Source: a virus | Length of the DNA: 64,000 nt | Virus record (IMG/VR): IMGVR_UViG_3300008262_000025 | Coordinates: 25,558-89,557 of that record | Reading direction: 5' to 3' (one strand) | Shown here: positions 37,517 to 44,970 of the stretch, in pieces | Layout of the letters: each line of letters opens with the position of its first letter | Numbering within the stretch: position 1 is the first letter of the stretch | The notes under the pieces: generated by a model | What the model was told of the DNA's origin: nothing | Databases searched by the model: none | The model's input: the letters and a program-made list of their open reading frames with translations, nothing else | Translations under genes and position numbers: made by a program

Positions 37517-38529
37517 TTCTTTTTAATGTTTAATTGTATATTAATAAATAATAATTCTAGACTAAGTCTTTTATTATGAGATAAATGATACCTTACAGAA
37601 CACTCATCTATCAAACTTAAAACTTTAAATAAAGAGGCAGAACCTATTTTATCAAACTGGTTTTTCATTCTTTGTTTTTGTTCTTCAGGAATGTACACTA
37701 ATTCAGAAATTTTATCATTTTTTAACATGAATAATTTTCTAAAATAGACAGCACTGTTTGTCATTATATCTTTTATATCATTACCTTCCTTGATTAACCT
37801 ATCAAGTAGAAGCATCATGTCATCCATCTTACCATCAATCATAAAGTCTGTTAATTCTGTAAAAATAGAATCATCAATGTAATTTAACACAGATTCTAAT
37901 TCTTTTAAATTAAGAGAATCATTAGTAGAAAACATACATTTTTCTAATAATGTCAAAGCATCTCTCATAGATCCATTAGCTTTCTCAGCTATAATGTAAA
38001 GTAACTTTTCTTCATAATCTTTGTTATAATCTTTACATATTCCACTCATAGTATTAACTATTGAGTTCATGCTAATATTATTAAGATTAAAAACAGTACA
38101 CCTTGATTTTATAGTATCAGGTATTTTATTAACTTCTGTTGTGCAAAGAATAAATAAAACATGCTTATATGGTTCTTCTAAAGGTTTTAAAAGAACATCA
38201 AAAGCTGCTTTACTAAGCATATGTACCTCGTCAATAATATAAACTTTTCTCTTAGAATCATAAGGAGGTATCTTTAATTGTAAAACTAAACTCCTTACAT
38301 CATCTATGCTGTTATGAGATGCAGCATCTATTTCATGAATATCTATATTAGATGTTTGAAGTTCATTAGCAACAATTCTTGCTAAAGTTGTTTTACCTGT
38401 ACCGTGTTTACCAGTAAAAATGATATTAGATATTTCATCTTTTTCTATCATCGATTTTAAAACTTTGATAGTAAATGATTGATCTTTAACATCATCAAAA
38501 ACTTTAGGTCTATATTCATTATATAACAT
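37513..38529 (-). CDS. dnaX: DnaX-like clamp loader subunit
   Basis: Loads sliding clamps. YNEYRPKVFDDVKDQ is the typical DnaX opening; Walker A FTGKHGTGKTTLAR; Walker B KVYIIDEVHMLSKAAFDVLLK; sensor 1 FILCTTEVNKIPDTIKSRC (SRC arginine finger). The cysteine zinc module of DnaX is absent and no tau extension is present. No sliding clamp is recognised in this window. Confidence 0.9.
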   Translation of the reverse strand: MLYNEYRPKVFDDVKDQSFTIKVLKSMIEKDEISNIIFTGKHGTGKTTLARIVANELQTSNIDIHEIDAASHNSIDDVRSLVLQLKIPPYDSKRKVYIIDEVHMLSKAAFDVLLKPLEEPYKHVLFILCTTEVNKIPDTIKSRCTVFNLNNISMNSIVNTMSGICKDYNKDYEEKLLYIIAEKANGSMRDALTLLEKCMFSTNDSLNLKELESVLNYIDDSIFTELTDFMIDGKMDDMMLLLDRLIKEGNDIKDIMTNSAVYFRKLFMLKNDKISELVYIPEEQKQRMKNQFDKIGSASLFKVLSLIDECSVRYHLSHNKRLSLELLFINIQLNIKKK

Positions 38530-38711
38530 TAAAGTTTATCTTGAATTTTAACCTTCTCAATATTATACTTTTTCATTTGAAAGTTAATATTTGAGAGTAT
38601 TTGAAATCTATCAAATCTGTGATAAGAAGTTTCAACTACTTCTAAAAGATTACTGTATGCGTGAGCGTCACGAACTTCATTTAAAGTTTTGTAGATTTGC
38701 TTTTTTGTCAT
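38529..38711 (-). CDS. Small unknown protein, 60 aa
   Basis: Helical, basic. Overlaps dnaX by one base and the next gene by four, so it is translationally coupled to dnaX. Confidence 0.5.
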   Translation of the reverse strand: MTKKQIYKTLNEVRDAHAYSNLLEVVETSYHRFDRFQILSNINFQMKKYNIEKVKIQDKL

Positions 38712-39709
38712 CGATTAATTGTTAATAATTGTTTAATTTGATCATCAGTTATTTCTACACCTACTTTCTTTAAATTATGAACCATATTTATAACTTCTGA
38801 TATAAGATAAGGTTTATTATAATTATTTAAATTATTTTGATCTTTATATAAAACAGTATTACTTAATTTAGCATTTTTTATTTCTTTTAACATTTCATCT
38901 AAATTATAACTGACATTATTTTTATCTAATAAATCTGTTATATACTTAAGATCATATAATGATCTGAGTGATGCATTAGACGGTGTTGGTAAAGATTTTA
39001 AAAATGGTATTTTATCAAATAATACAGTTTTTATTCTTAACCTTGCTGAAATATTTCTTTGTAGATAATATATCAATATTATATTAAATAAAAAACATTC
39101 AATATTTTTATCTTTTAATATAGTAAGTCCTATTTCTACATTATTAATATCTGTGCTGGTTAACAGTTCTTTTACTGCATCGTAATTAAAGTCATTTACA
39201 TTATCTTTAGTTGGATTTTCTAAATGATAATGTAACTTAGCAAAATATAAATCAGACATAATTATTTTATCTTTAACTTTACTTAACATGTCAATACTGA
39301 CATTTTTAAATTTTTGATCAATTATAATACATCTTTTATACTTATCGCTACTATTTACATAATAGTAAATTTTGCCAGTTTCTTTATCTTTATATTGTTG
39401 TTGAATAAAATAATAAGAACTTGACCATTCACTCTTAAATGAAGCGTAAGAAGGAAATATTAATATATCTGCATCATCAGAATTATCTACTACATTAAAC
39501 TTATAATGTTTACTTATTTTCTTTAATTTAGTTTTACTTATATTATTACCTGACACAAGATAAACTTTAGAGTTTTCTTGTATCTGTATATTATTATAAT
39601 CTATATCAGTAAAACTTGTATTTTTAAGACCTAATTGTATCTTTTTATTTAGAGCTATAAGATCATCAAAAGAAACGTCTCCAGTATACTCTGTGCGTTT
39701 AAAACTCAT
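38708..39709 (-). CDS. Unknown protein, 333 aa
   Basis: No recognised family. The N-terminal half (KVYLVSGNNISKTKLKK, ADILIFPSYA) looks like a Rossmann-like or BRCT-like fold. The C-terminal half is helical. It starts the dnaX operon, about 130 bases after an intergenic gap. Confidence 0.55.
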   Translation of the reverse strand: MSFKRTEYTGDVSFDDLIALNKKIQLGLKNTSFTDIDYNNIQIQENSKVYLVSGNNISKTKLKKISKHYKFNVVDNSDDADILIFPSYASFKSEWSSSYYFIQQQYKDKETGKIYYYVNSSDKYKRCIIIDQKFKNVSIDMLSKVKDKIIMSDLYFAKLHYHLENPTKDNVNDFNYDAVKELLTSTDINNVEIGLTILKDKNIECFLFNIILIYYLQRNISARLRIKTVLFDKIPFLKSLPTPSNASLRSLYDLKYITDLLDKNNVSYNLDEMLKEIKNAKLSNTVLYKDQNNLNNYNKPYLISEVINMVHNLKKVGVEITDDQIKQLLTINR

Positions 39710-39820
39710 TTCAAAAGTTGTTGTGTAATGTTTTAAAAGATAAAAAACATATAGAAAAAATAATACATACTTTTGTACTGTTTCTTCCGCTATCGGTTTG
39801 TTTTCCGTACTTTCTTTCTT

Positions 39821-39852
39821 AATGGGTAGATCTCCGTAAAGATCTATCCATT
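39821..39852 (+). terminator. Strong hairpin over the end of a minus-strand gene, T-run on the plus side
   Basis: AATGGGTAGATCT - CCGTAA - AGATCTATCCATT, 13-bp stem with one G.T pair. The following T6 is on the plus strand, while the minus-strand gene (39844-40290) stops inside the stem. It could block antisense transcription or stabilise the minus transcript's 3' end. Confidence 0.5.
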
Positions 39853-40290
39853 TTTTATTTTATTTATTTTCTTAGTTACGTCTTGAACTTGAGAACTTCT
39901 TTTACTGATTAAATACTTTGTAAGATCAGCAAGATTATGACCTATTACTTTTTTATCTTCAGAACTAAGAATCTTTGTACAAATACCGATTAAAATCCTT
40001 TCCTCAATTAATGATAATGGTTCATTATCTAAACGATTTTCACTTACATCAAATTTATTTGAAAGATTTTTATACAAAGAAGGATAATTTCCTTTTAATA
40101 TGTATATTAAATACTTTGTCCAATGATTTCCTGTATCATCATATCCACTAATAAAATGAAAATCAGGATAGTAAATATTTATAATATAAAGTCCTACCAA
40201 TTCATTAGATAAATAAGCTTTTAAATCAGAGTCAAATATCTCAGATTTATAAAAGATTAATAAATCTTCTAAAGTTTTCAAATCAGACAT
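39844..40290 (-). CDS. Unknown protein, 148 aa
   Basis: Helical soluble protein, not recognised. It ends inside a strong hairpin. The tRNA at 40306-40380 lies 16 bases upstream, so it may be co-transcribed with it. Confidence 0.6.
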   Translation of the reverse strand: MSDLKTLEDLLIFYKSEIFDSDLKAYLSNELVGLYIINIYYPDFHFISGYDDTGNHWTKYLIYILKGNYPSLYKNLSNKFDVSENRLDNEPLSLIEERILIGICTKILSSEDKKVIGHNLADLTKYLISKRSSQVQDVTKKINKIKNG

Positions 40291-40305
40291 GATTGTAAAA
40301 ATTCA

Positions 40306-40380
40306 TAACTACGAAAGGATTTGAACCTTCACCCACTAAACAAAGAACATTTAGTATTCTTTCTATTAAACTACGTAGTT
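40306..40380 (-). tRNA. tRNA, anticodon uncertain (TCT or GTT)
   Basis: Perfect 7-bp acceptor AACTACG/CGTAGTT with discriminator A, U8-A9, D-arm GTTT/GAAT, variable loop TGGGT and T-arm with TTCAAAT. The anticodon arm is 19 bases rather than 17: CTAAA/TTTAG encloses nine bases (TGTTCTTTG). Read with a sixth T.G pair the loop gives TCT (Arg). A shifted reading gives GTT (Asn) with U33 but a mismatch. CCA is not encoded. Confidence 0.85.
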
Positions 40381-40388
40381 TATATAAA

Positions 40389-41165
40389 CTAAAATACATT
40401 TGGCTGAATTATTATTGATTGTATATCTGATCTTAGATTTTCTACATCAAAATCAATACCATTATTAAATAATTCTTGTTCTTCTTCATTATAACTATCT
40501 TTAGATTTTATTATATCATAAAGAATAGCGTGAAATATATCTATTTCATACTCATCATTTACAGAATTTTTTATAGCTTTATCAATCTCTTTAGAATATT
40601 TATCTCTATCATTAAGATGACTTAGATATTCTGTAAGAGATATTTTCTCTATAGCTATTGAGTTTTTTGGATTAGGATGAAAGTATTTTATAACATCCTT
40701 CAGTTTTATACCTGATTCAAAATTATGATTATAATAATCAACAAATTCTGACCATTTAAAGTTTTCAAGAGCAGACTTTAAACCTTTTCTCATTGAGTTA
40801 GGATAAGGAATATTTTTTACATCTTCTCTATTTCTCTTTTTTGATTCGTTTTCGTGGTAATAATTAATAATAGTAATTATATCTTTTACTTCATTAATTA
40901 AACCTCCCTGTTTGTTTATTCTCCTTGTAAATAAAAATTTAGCAAAACTCTCCTTCTTAAGATTTTTAATCAAATAAGATGAAGCCTGTAAGCATTTATT
41001 CCTATTAAAATGATGATCTCTTGCATAAATAATAAGTTTGGCTGTATATTCAACTCCAAATTCATTTACGCAATCATCAACCAGTTTTTCAACATCATGA
41101 TCATTTTCTGATCTATTTAAATAAGAATAAAGAAAAGTGTCAGTTTCTAATTGTAAGGTATTCAT
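40389..41165 (-). CDS. TROVE/Ro60-like RNA-binding protein without vWA
   Basis: TROVE modules bind Y RNAs and misfolded RNAs in Ro60. The order VEYTAKLIIYARDHHF, QASSYLIKNL, INEVKDIITIINYYHENE, NSMRKGLKSALENF, SGIKLKDVIKYFHPNPKN matches the TROVE repeat set, whose last element is typically a DLLRLxHPKP box. The vWA domain is absent. It lies next to a tRNA gene and 4 kb from a vWA protein of related type. Assignment is from pattern, moderately sure. Confidence 0.55.
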   Translation of the reverse strand: MNTLQLETDTFLYSYLNRSENDHDVEKLVDDCVNEFGVEYTAKLIIYARDHHFNRNKCLQASSYLIKNLKKESFAKFLFTRRINKQGGLINEVKDIITIINYYHENESKKRNREDVKNIPYPNSMRKGLKSALENFKWSEFVDYYNHNFESGIKLKDVIKYFHPNPKNSIAIEKISLTEYLSHLNDRDKYSKEIDKAIKNSVNDEYEIDIFHAILYDIIKSKDSYNEEEQELFNNGIDFDVENLRSDIQSIIIQPNVF

Positions 41166-41192
41166 GTTACTTAGTATTTGAAAAATATAAAA

Positions 41193-41222
41193 AAAGCCTA
41201 TCTCTTTTTTGAGACAGGCTTT
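41193..41222 (-). terminator. Rho-independent terminator after the endolysin gene
   Basis: AAAGCCT-TCTC stem with GAGA-AGGCTTT (one A.C mismatch), six-base loop, then seven T on the minus strand. Directly after the GH108-like gene's stop. Confidence 0.88.
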
Positions 41223-41226
41223 AGTT

Positions 41227-41970
41227 TTAAATATAACTTTTATTTTTTTCAGGAAATTCTAGATCTAATAAGCGTAAGAATCCAACTCTATACCTGGGAT
41301 TACAATTCATGTAAGTTTGTTTTAGAGTTTCCCTAATTAAAGCATAAGCTTCTATAGGATCAGATTTACTTTTGTCGATAACGACACTCATCAAATCTTT
41401 ACTATCTTTTACATTTAAAGCTCTTTGTACTACTCCAAGATTTCCAAAATGTAGCTTAATGTGAAAAATAATATTTGCAACATCTTGATCGGATATTTCA
41501 TACATTTTCATGTCATCCCACCAACTTTTAAATATTCTTTTTACGTCTTCTTCTGTAAGACTTCTAAGATCTTCAACAGTTGCTGGTCTTTTTAGCATAT
41601 GAGTCATAGCGCATGCGCTAACGTCTCTGTATGTTCCAACAAGATTACCTTGTCCACAACCACAACCAGTCCAATTACCAGCGTCATGAGGATCAGGGTT
41701 AACGGTATCATCATTCAAAGATGAAGTTAATTTTTTACGTACAGGTAGTTCCATATAAGAATTAAAATTTATATCTTTTAATTGTACTGTTGGTACTAAA
41801 TTAACCTTTCTAGGTTGAATAACCGGTTTCTCTTTCAAAGCAGTGTCTTGTTTTATTACCTTTACTTCTTGTCTTATTTGTTTAATTTCTGGTAAAGAAC
41901 TGCTCTGAGATAAACTTGCTATACCAAATAACATGGTAAAACAAATTAATAAATCAAAAATTTTTGTCAT
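41227..41970 (-). CDS. Endolysin, GH108-like muramidase with signal peptide
   Basis: Degrades peptidoglycan for lysis. The N-terminus has a signal peptide (KIFDLLICFTMLFGIASLS). The catalytic region DPHDAGNWTGCGCGQGNL continues with LVGTYRDVSACAMTH, then the TVEDLRSLTEEDVKRIFKSW helix and DVANIIFHIKLHFG, as in GH108/PG_binding_3 lysozymes. The usual Glu of the ExGY motif is not obvious near the domain start, so activity needs testing. The gene stands alone between a long leader and a terminator. Confidence 0.8.
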   Translation of the reverse strand: MTKIFDLLICFTMLFGIASLSQSSSLPEIKQIRQEVKVIKQDTALKEKPVIQPRKVNLVPTVQLKDINFNSYMELPVRKKLTSSLNDDTVNPDPHDAGNWTGCGCGQGNLVGTYRDVSACAMTHMLKRPATVEDLRSLTEEDVKRIFKSWWDDMKMYEISDQDVANIIFHIKLHFGNLGVVQRALNVKDSKDLMSVVIDKSKSDPIEAYALIRETLKQTYMNCNPRYRVGFLRLLDLEFPEKNKSYI

Positions 41971-42132
41971 TTTGTTAATTTTTAGTTAATAATGATGAAA
42001 AAAGGTTACATCTTATGTGCTAAATTTAGCTATACAAAAGTTTCGTTTCGGTCTCGTCAGTAGCCGATTTTATACTCTCCCGAAATGAGTTAAAAGTAAA
42101 GATATGGAATATATCCTTCTTTTTATGCTAAA
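41971..42132 (-). promoter_or_regulatory. Structured leader upstream of the endolysin gene
   Basis: A 160-base gene-free stretch. TTTCGG (42078-42083 region) pairs with CCGAAA about 28 bases downstream, enclosing GAGAGTATAAAATCGGC; further on GCTAAATTTAGC is a perfect 12-base palindrome. A 5'-UTR controlling the timing of lysis is plausible. Confidence 0.4.
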
Positions 42133-42423
42133 TTATTCATTTTCTAAATTAACACCAAAGATTTCTTCAGATTTTACGTTTAAGAAAAACATATAATCAA
42201 ACTCTGAAGGATTTAATATAAAAACTGATAATTTAAACATTAATGATTTTATAGTATCAGTTCTAAGTTCAATTAGGTGAGGTGTAACACCACAAGATAT
42301 TACTAAATGATGAATATTATCATCATTTACTAATTTAAATGTGCTTATTTGACTTGTATTAATTGCTAAAGTGTGATTATTTTTATCTTTAGCAAAAATA
42401 AGTCCAAAATTTTTATCTTCCAT
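42133..42423 (-). CDS. Unknown protein, 96 aa
   Basis: Small alpha/beta protein, no recognised motif. Preceded by the terminator at 42440-42469. Confidence 0.5.
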   Translation of the reverse strand: MEDKNFGLIFAKDKNNHTLAINTSQISTFKLVNDDNIHHLVISCGVTPHLIELRTDTIKSLMFKLSVFILNPSEFDYMFFLNVKSEEIFGVNLENE

Positions 42424-42439
42424 AGGTTTTTTAATTAAA

Positions 42440-42469
42440 AAAGGAAGAGGAAATTTATCCCCTTCCTTT
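42440..42469 (-). terminator. Rho-independent terminator
   Basis: AAAGGAAG / CTTCCTTT 8-bp stem with an A-T rich loop, then six T on the minus strand, between the genes at 42.5 and 42.1 kb. Confidence 0.85.
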
Positions 42470-42480
42470 TGATGTGTAAA

Positions 42481-43056
42481 TTATATTTTTTTCCAAACTT
42501 GATTTTTAAATAAAAACCATGAATTATATTTTTCAATATCTTTCATAATTTCCATAGTTATTAATTCTTTTTCATCTACAGGATCTTCATTTATAATTGA
42601 AGAATCAATTCTATTTGCTTGAACTATTTGAGAAACATTACTCAAAAGACCAACAAAATAATTTTTAACAAATTCAGCTGCTGATGTTTTAGCTTCAGAG
42701 TGAAACAACATAATAATTGTTTTCTCTGCTTCTGTCTCAGCATTTACTACCCATCTTAAATCTTTTCTCTGTCTTGCATCAGAATCTTTTACTTTCTTAT
42801 AGACAGTTTTAACTACAACTTCAGGTTCCCAACCTGCATTTAAAAGATGAATATGTAAATCATGACCATTCTGGGTATAATTGGTTCTTACATGATAAGT
42901 ATTACCATTGATATACCAGGTTAAAACTTCTTTCATTTGTAACCATAGGCTTTTAAAATCCATTTCATGAGCTTGCTCATCAATCTTGATAGAATGTTTT
43001 ACAATAGCTCTTAATTGAGTTACAAGGTTTTTTGTTAGTAACATTTCAGTTTTCAT
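42481..43056 (-). CDS. Unknown protein, 191 aa
   Basis: Helical N-terminus, a beta-strand centre (YHVRTNYTQNGHDLHIHLLN) and an acidic tail. Not recognised. It ends just before a strong terminator, so it closes the operon of small genes that starts at 44.8 kb. Confidence 0.55.
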   Translation of the reverse strand: MKTEMLLTKNLVTQLRAIVKHSIKIDEQAHEMDFKSLWLQMKEVLTWYINGNTYHVRTNYTQNGHDLHIHLLNAGWEPEVVVKTVYKKVKDSDARQRKDLRWVVNAETEAEKTIIMLFHSEAKTSAAEFVKNYFVGLLSNVSQIVQANRIDSSIINEDPVDEKELITMEIMKDIEKYNSWFLFKNQVWKKI

Positions 43057-43063
43057 AATAAAA

Positions 43064-43282
43064 TTATTTAAATTGATAAAAAATTGAGTTAATATCTACA
43101 AAATTTGAGTTCCTTAAAGTTTCAGTTATAGCAGCCATAGCTTCTTTAGCTTTAAATTCATCAAGAAGATTAATTTCAAATATACTGGTCTTTTTACCAT
43201 GAATATATCCTTTTATAAAAGAATCTTCTCTAATAATTTGATCCGCTTTAACTACTTCATCATTATTTACTTTTACTATCAT
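43064..43282 (-). CDS. Small unknown protein, 72 aa
   Basis: No motif recognised. It shares its boundary with both neighbours (stop and start within one base), so it is coupled to them. Confidence 0.5.
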   Translation of the reverse strand: MIVKVNNDEVVKADQIIREDSFIKGYIHGKKTSIFEINLLDEFKAKEAMAAITETLRNSNFVDINSIFYQFK

Positions 43283-44070
43283 TAAAATATTAAATTTGTT
43301 GAAATGAAATTATTTACATCTCTTTGCGGTAACAAATATGTTAATGGCCAGAATATATCAGGATTAGTAATATTTCTTATTTCTAAATCAAAAGTTTCTG
43401 GATTATAATATATTTCATATTCACCTTCATATACTCTTTTTAAATTAAAGAGATTTTGTATTTCGCTAAAATCAAAGTTTTTGTATAACAAGTTTTTTAT
43501 ACATTTGCTTAGTTTCACCATATAAGATTCTATTGTATATGAACCAATAGTTACAGAATTTACATTTATGTTATTTACTTTAGCAATAACATCCTTAGAA
43601 TTAATTGCATTATTTCTAATAAAATTGACAATTCTTTTGAGTAAAAAGTTATCACAAAAATCTTTATGATAAGCTTTTAAATTTGTAGAAGATAAAATAT
43701 AAGTCATAAAAGATGATTCTGATATTTCATTTGTTTCTAGTTCTTTGTCAATTAAATAGTTAATTAATGTTTGTAACCCGGAATGTTTATGATAAACATA
43801 TAGTAAAGAACATATAAAGTCTGTTTTTTTAAAAATATGATCATAAGTATGAATAAAAATACTTATGTTGTCAGATGACATCTTATCAAAAAAATTATAC
43901 AGTAAATCTTTAGCATCTACTCCACTTTCAAGAAATATAGGTAAATCGTTAACCATCCACATATTAGCAGCTTTATCATGATCACAGATATCATCAAAAG
44001 TTATACTTTTTAATAATAATCCATCTAAACTTAATAAGATTGCTGTTGTGGGAGATACTTCTACTTGCAT
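43282..44070 (-). CDS. Unknown protein, 262 aa
   Basis: I start at MQVEVSPTTAILL (ATG 44070) because the longer frame requires a TTG. Helical, possibly TPR- or HEAT-like (repeated LLYNFFDK, LINYLIDKEL). Not recognised. Confidence 0.55.
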   Translation of the reverse strand: MQVEVSPTTAILLSLDGLLLKSITFDDICDHDKAANMWMVNDLPIFLESGVDAKDLLYNFFDKMSSDNISIFIHTYDHIFKKTDFICSLLYVYHKHSGLQTLINYLIDKELETNEISESSFMTYILSSTNLKAYHKDFCDNFLLKRIVNFIRNNAINSKDVIAKVNNINVNSVTIGSYTIESYMVKLSKCIKNLLYKNFDFSEIQNLFNLKRVYEGEYEIYYNPETFDLEIRNITNPDIFWPLTYLLPQRDVNNFISTNLIF

Positions 44071-44071
44071 T

Positions 44072-44188
44072 TTATCTTTGATTTGCAATATCAGTACTAA
44101 TAGTTAAACTAGGAGCTTCCCGCGGTTCTTCTATTTCTCTGGGAGCTTCACGAGGTTCTTCAATTTCTAGTGGTAGAGCTTGTGTCAT
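44072..44188 (-). CDS. Small ORF with tandem EIEEPREAP repeat, 38 aa
   Basis: ATG 44188 to TAA at 44072. The peptide holds two copies of EIEEPREAP, encoded by an imperfect 27-base direct repeat. It overlaps the end of the 224-aa gene in another frame; that gene ends in NNPSEAP just before the overlap, so a frameshift could fuse the repeat to it. Its stop lies one base before the next ATG. Confidence 0.45.
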   Translation of the reverse strand: MTQALPLEIEEPREAPREIEEPREAPSLTISTDIANQR

Positions 44189-44834
44189 AAGTTGGTGCTT
44201 CTGAAGGATTGTTAGTTAATTGTTCTAATTTCTTTTCATTTTTAAACTCATTTGTTAAAAAGTCAGAATGATTTCTTGCTATTTGAAACGCTACTGGGTT
44301 TAAAACCTTAAGACAATATTCAGATAATTCATCTTTACTTTCAAATTCACCTGAATGATACATTTCTTGTAATAAATAATTTAATTTATTATAAATTTGA
44401 TCTTCTGGAAAATTTAAAATGTCTTCACAAAAATACAAATGAATAAAATCTATTGCTAGATTAGATACATTATGTTTTTCGATTTCATCTTTAAAATTAA
44501 AATGAAGTAAACCTCTTAAATAGTTATGAAATAAAGAAGAATATAAAGTACCAAATATAGAAGCAGTTAAATGTTCTTCATCTAAATTTAACAACTTTAT
44601 TTGATCCTTCATATGACTTAAATTAAATCTACCAGTAGCTTTTTTCTCTGTATCATCATAAATGGTGGATGAAAATCCATATTCAGATGGTTCAAAGTTA
44701 TCACTAATTTCAATATCAAATTTAAACCCATACTCTTTTAAAGCTTTATGTTTTAACTTAGTAAACACATAATAATATTCTTGTAAATGTGAATCAGGAA
44801 TATGAGAAAACTTACTTTTTATATCTTTTATCAT
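44160..44834 (-). CDS. Unknown protein, 224 aa
   Basis: Mostly helical, no recognised family. The C-terminus (NNPSEAPTYDTSSTTRN) may represent the frame-0 end of a gene that could continue in another frame into the EIEEPREAP repeat. Confidence 0.55.
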   Translation of the reverse strand: MIKDIKSKFSHIPDSHLQEYYYVFTKLKHKALKEYGFKFDIEISDNFEPSEYGFSSTIYDDTEKKATGRFNLSHMKDQIKLLNLDEEHLTASIFGTLYSSLFHNYLRGLLHFNFKDEIEKHNVSNLAIDFIHLYFCEDILNFPEDQIYNKLNYLLQEMYHSGEFESKDELSEYCLKVLNPVAFQIARNHSDFLTNEFKNEKKLEQLTNNPSEAPTYDTSSTTRN

Positions 44835-44862
44835 TTTTTTAAAAAATTTAAAATTAAAAAAT

Positions 44863-44934
44863 GAGCTACATTATTATCTTACCTTACTCTGTTATCAACA
44901 CACGGTTGTTTTTCAAGCTGATTAAATGTAGCTC
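44863..44934 (-). ncRNA. Closed-stem ncRNA, possibly Y-RNA-like
   Basis: Minus strand GAGCTACATT and AATGTAGCTC pair over 10 bp and enclose about 52 bases with an inner CAAC/GTTG hairpin; the RNA ends in ATTTTTT. It follows the Ro-like vWA gene and its own terminator. Ends pairing into a stem plus a U-rich 3' end is the Y-RNA layout. It could also simply be a long terminator for the gene cluster. Homology to Y RNAs is inference. Confidence 0.5.
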
Positions 44935-44940
44935 GTATCA

Positions 44941-44964
44941 AAAGTAGAAAACCTAGACTACTTT
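44941..44964 (-). terminator. Rho-independent terminator after the vWA gene
   Basis: AAAGTAG / CTACTTT 7-bp stem with loop TCTAGGTTTT and a short T-run (TTTTGA) on the minus strand, directly after the vWA stop. Confidence 0.75.
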
Positions 44965-44970
44965 TTAAAG

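Noticed and set aside
42030-42062. CTGACGAG ... CGAAAC on the minus strand, resembling a hammerhead ribozyme core
   Set aside because: No stem II can be formed between the two conserved boxes, and a better pairing TTTCGG/CCGAAA uses the same bases.
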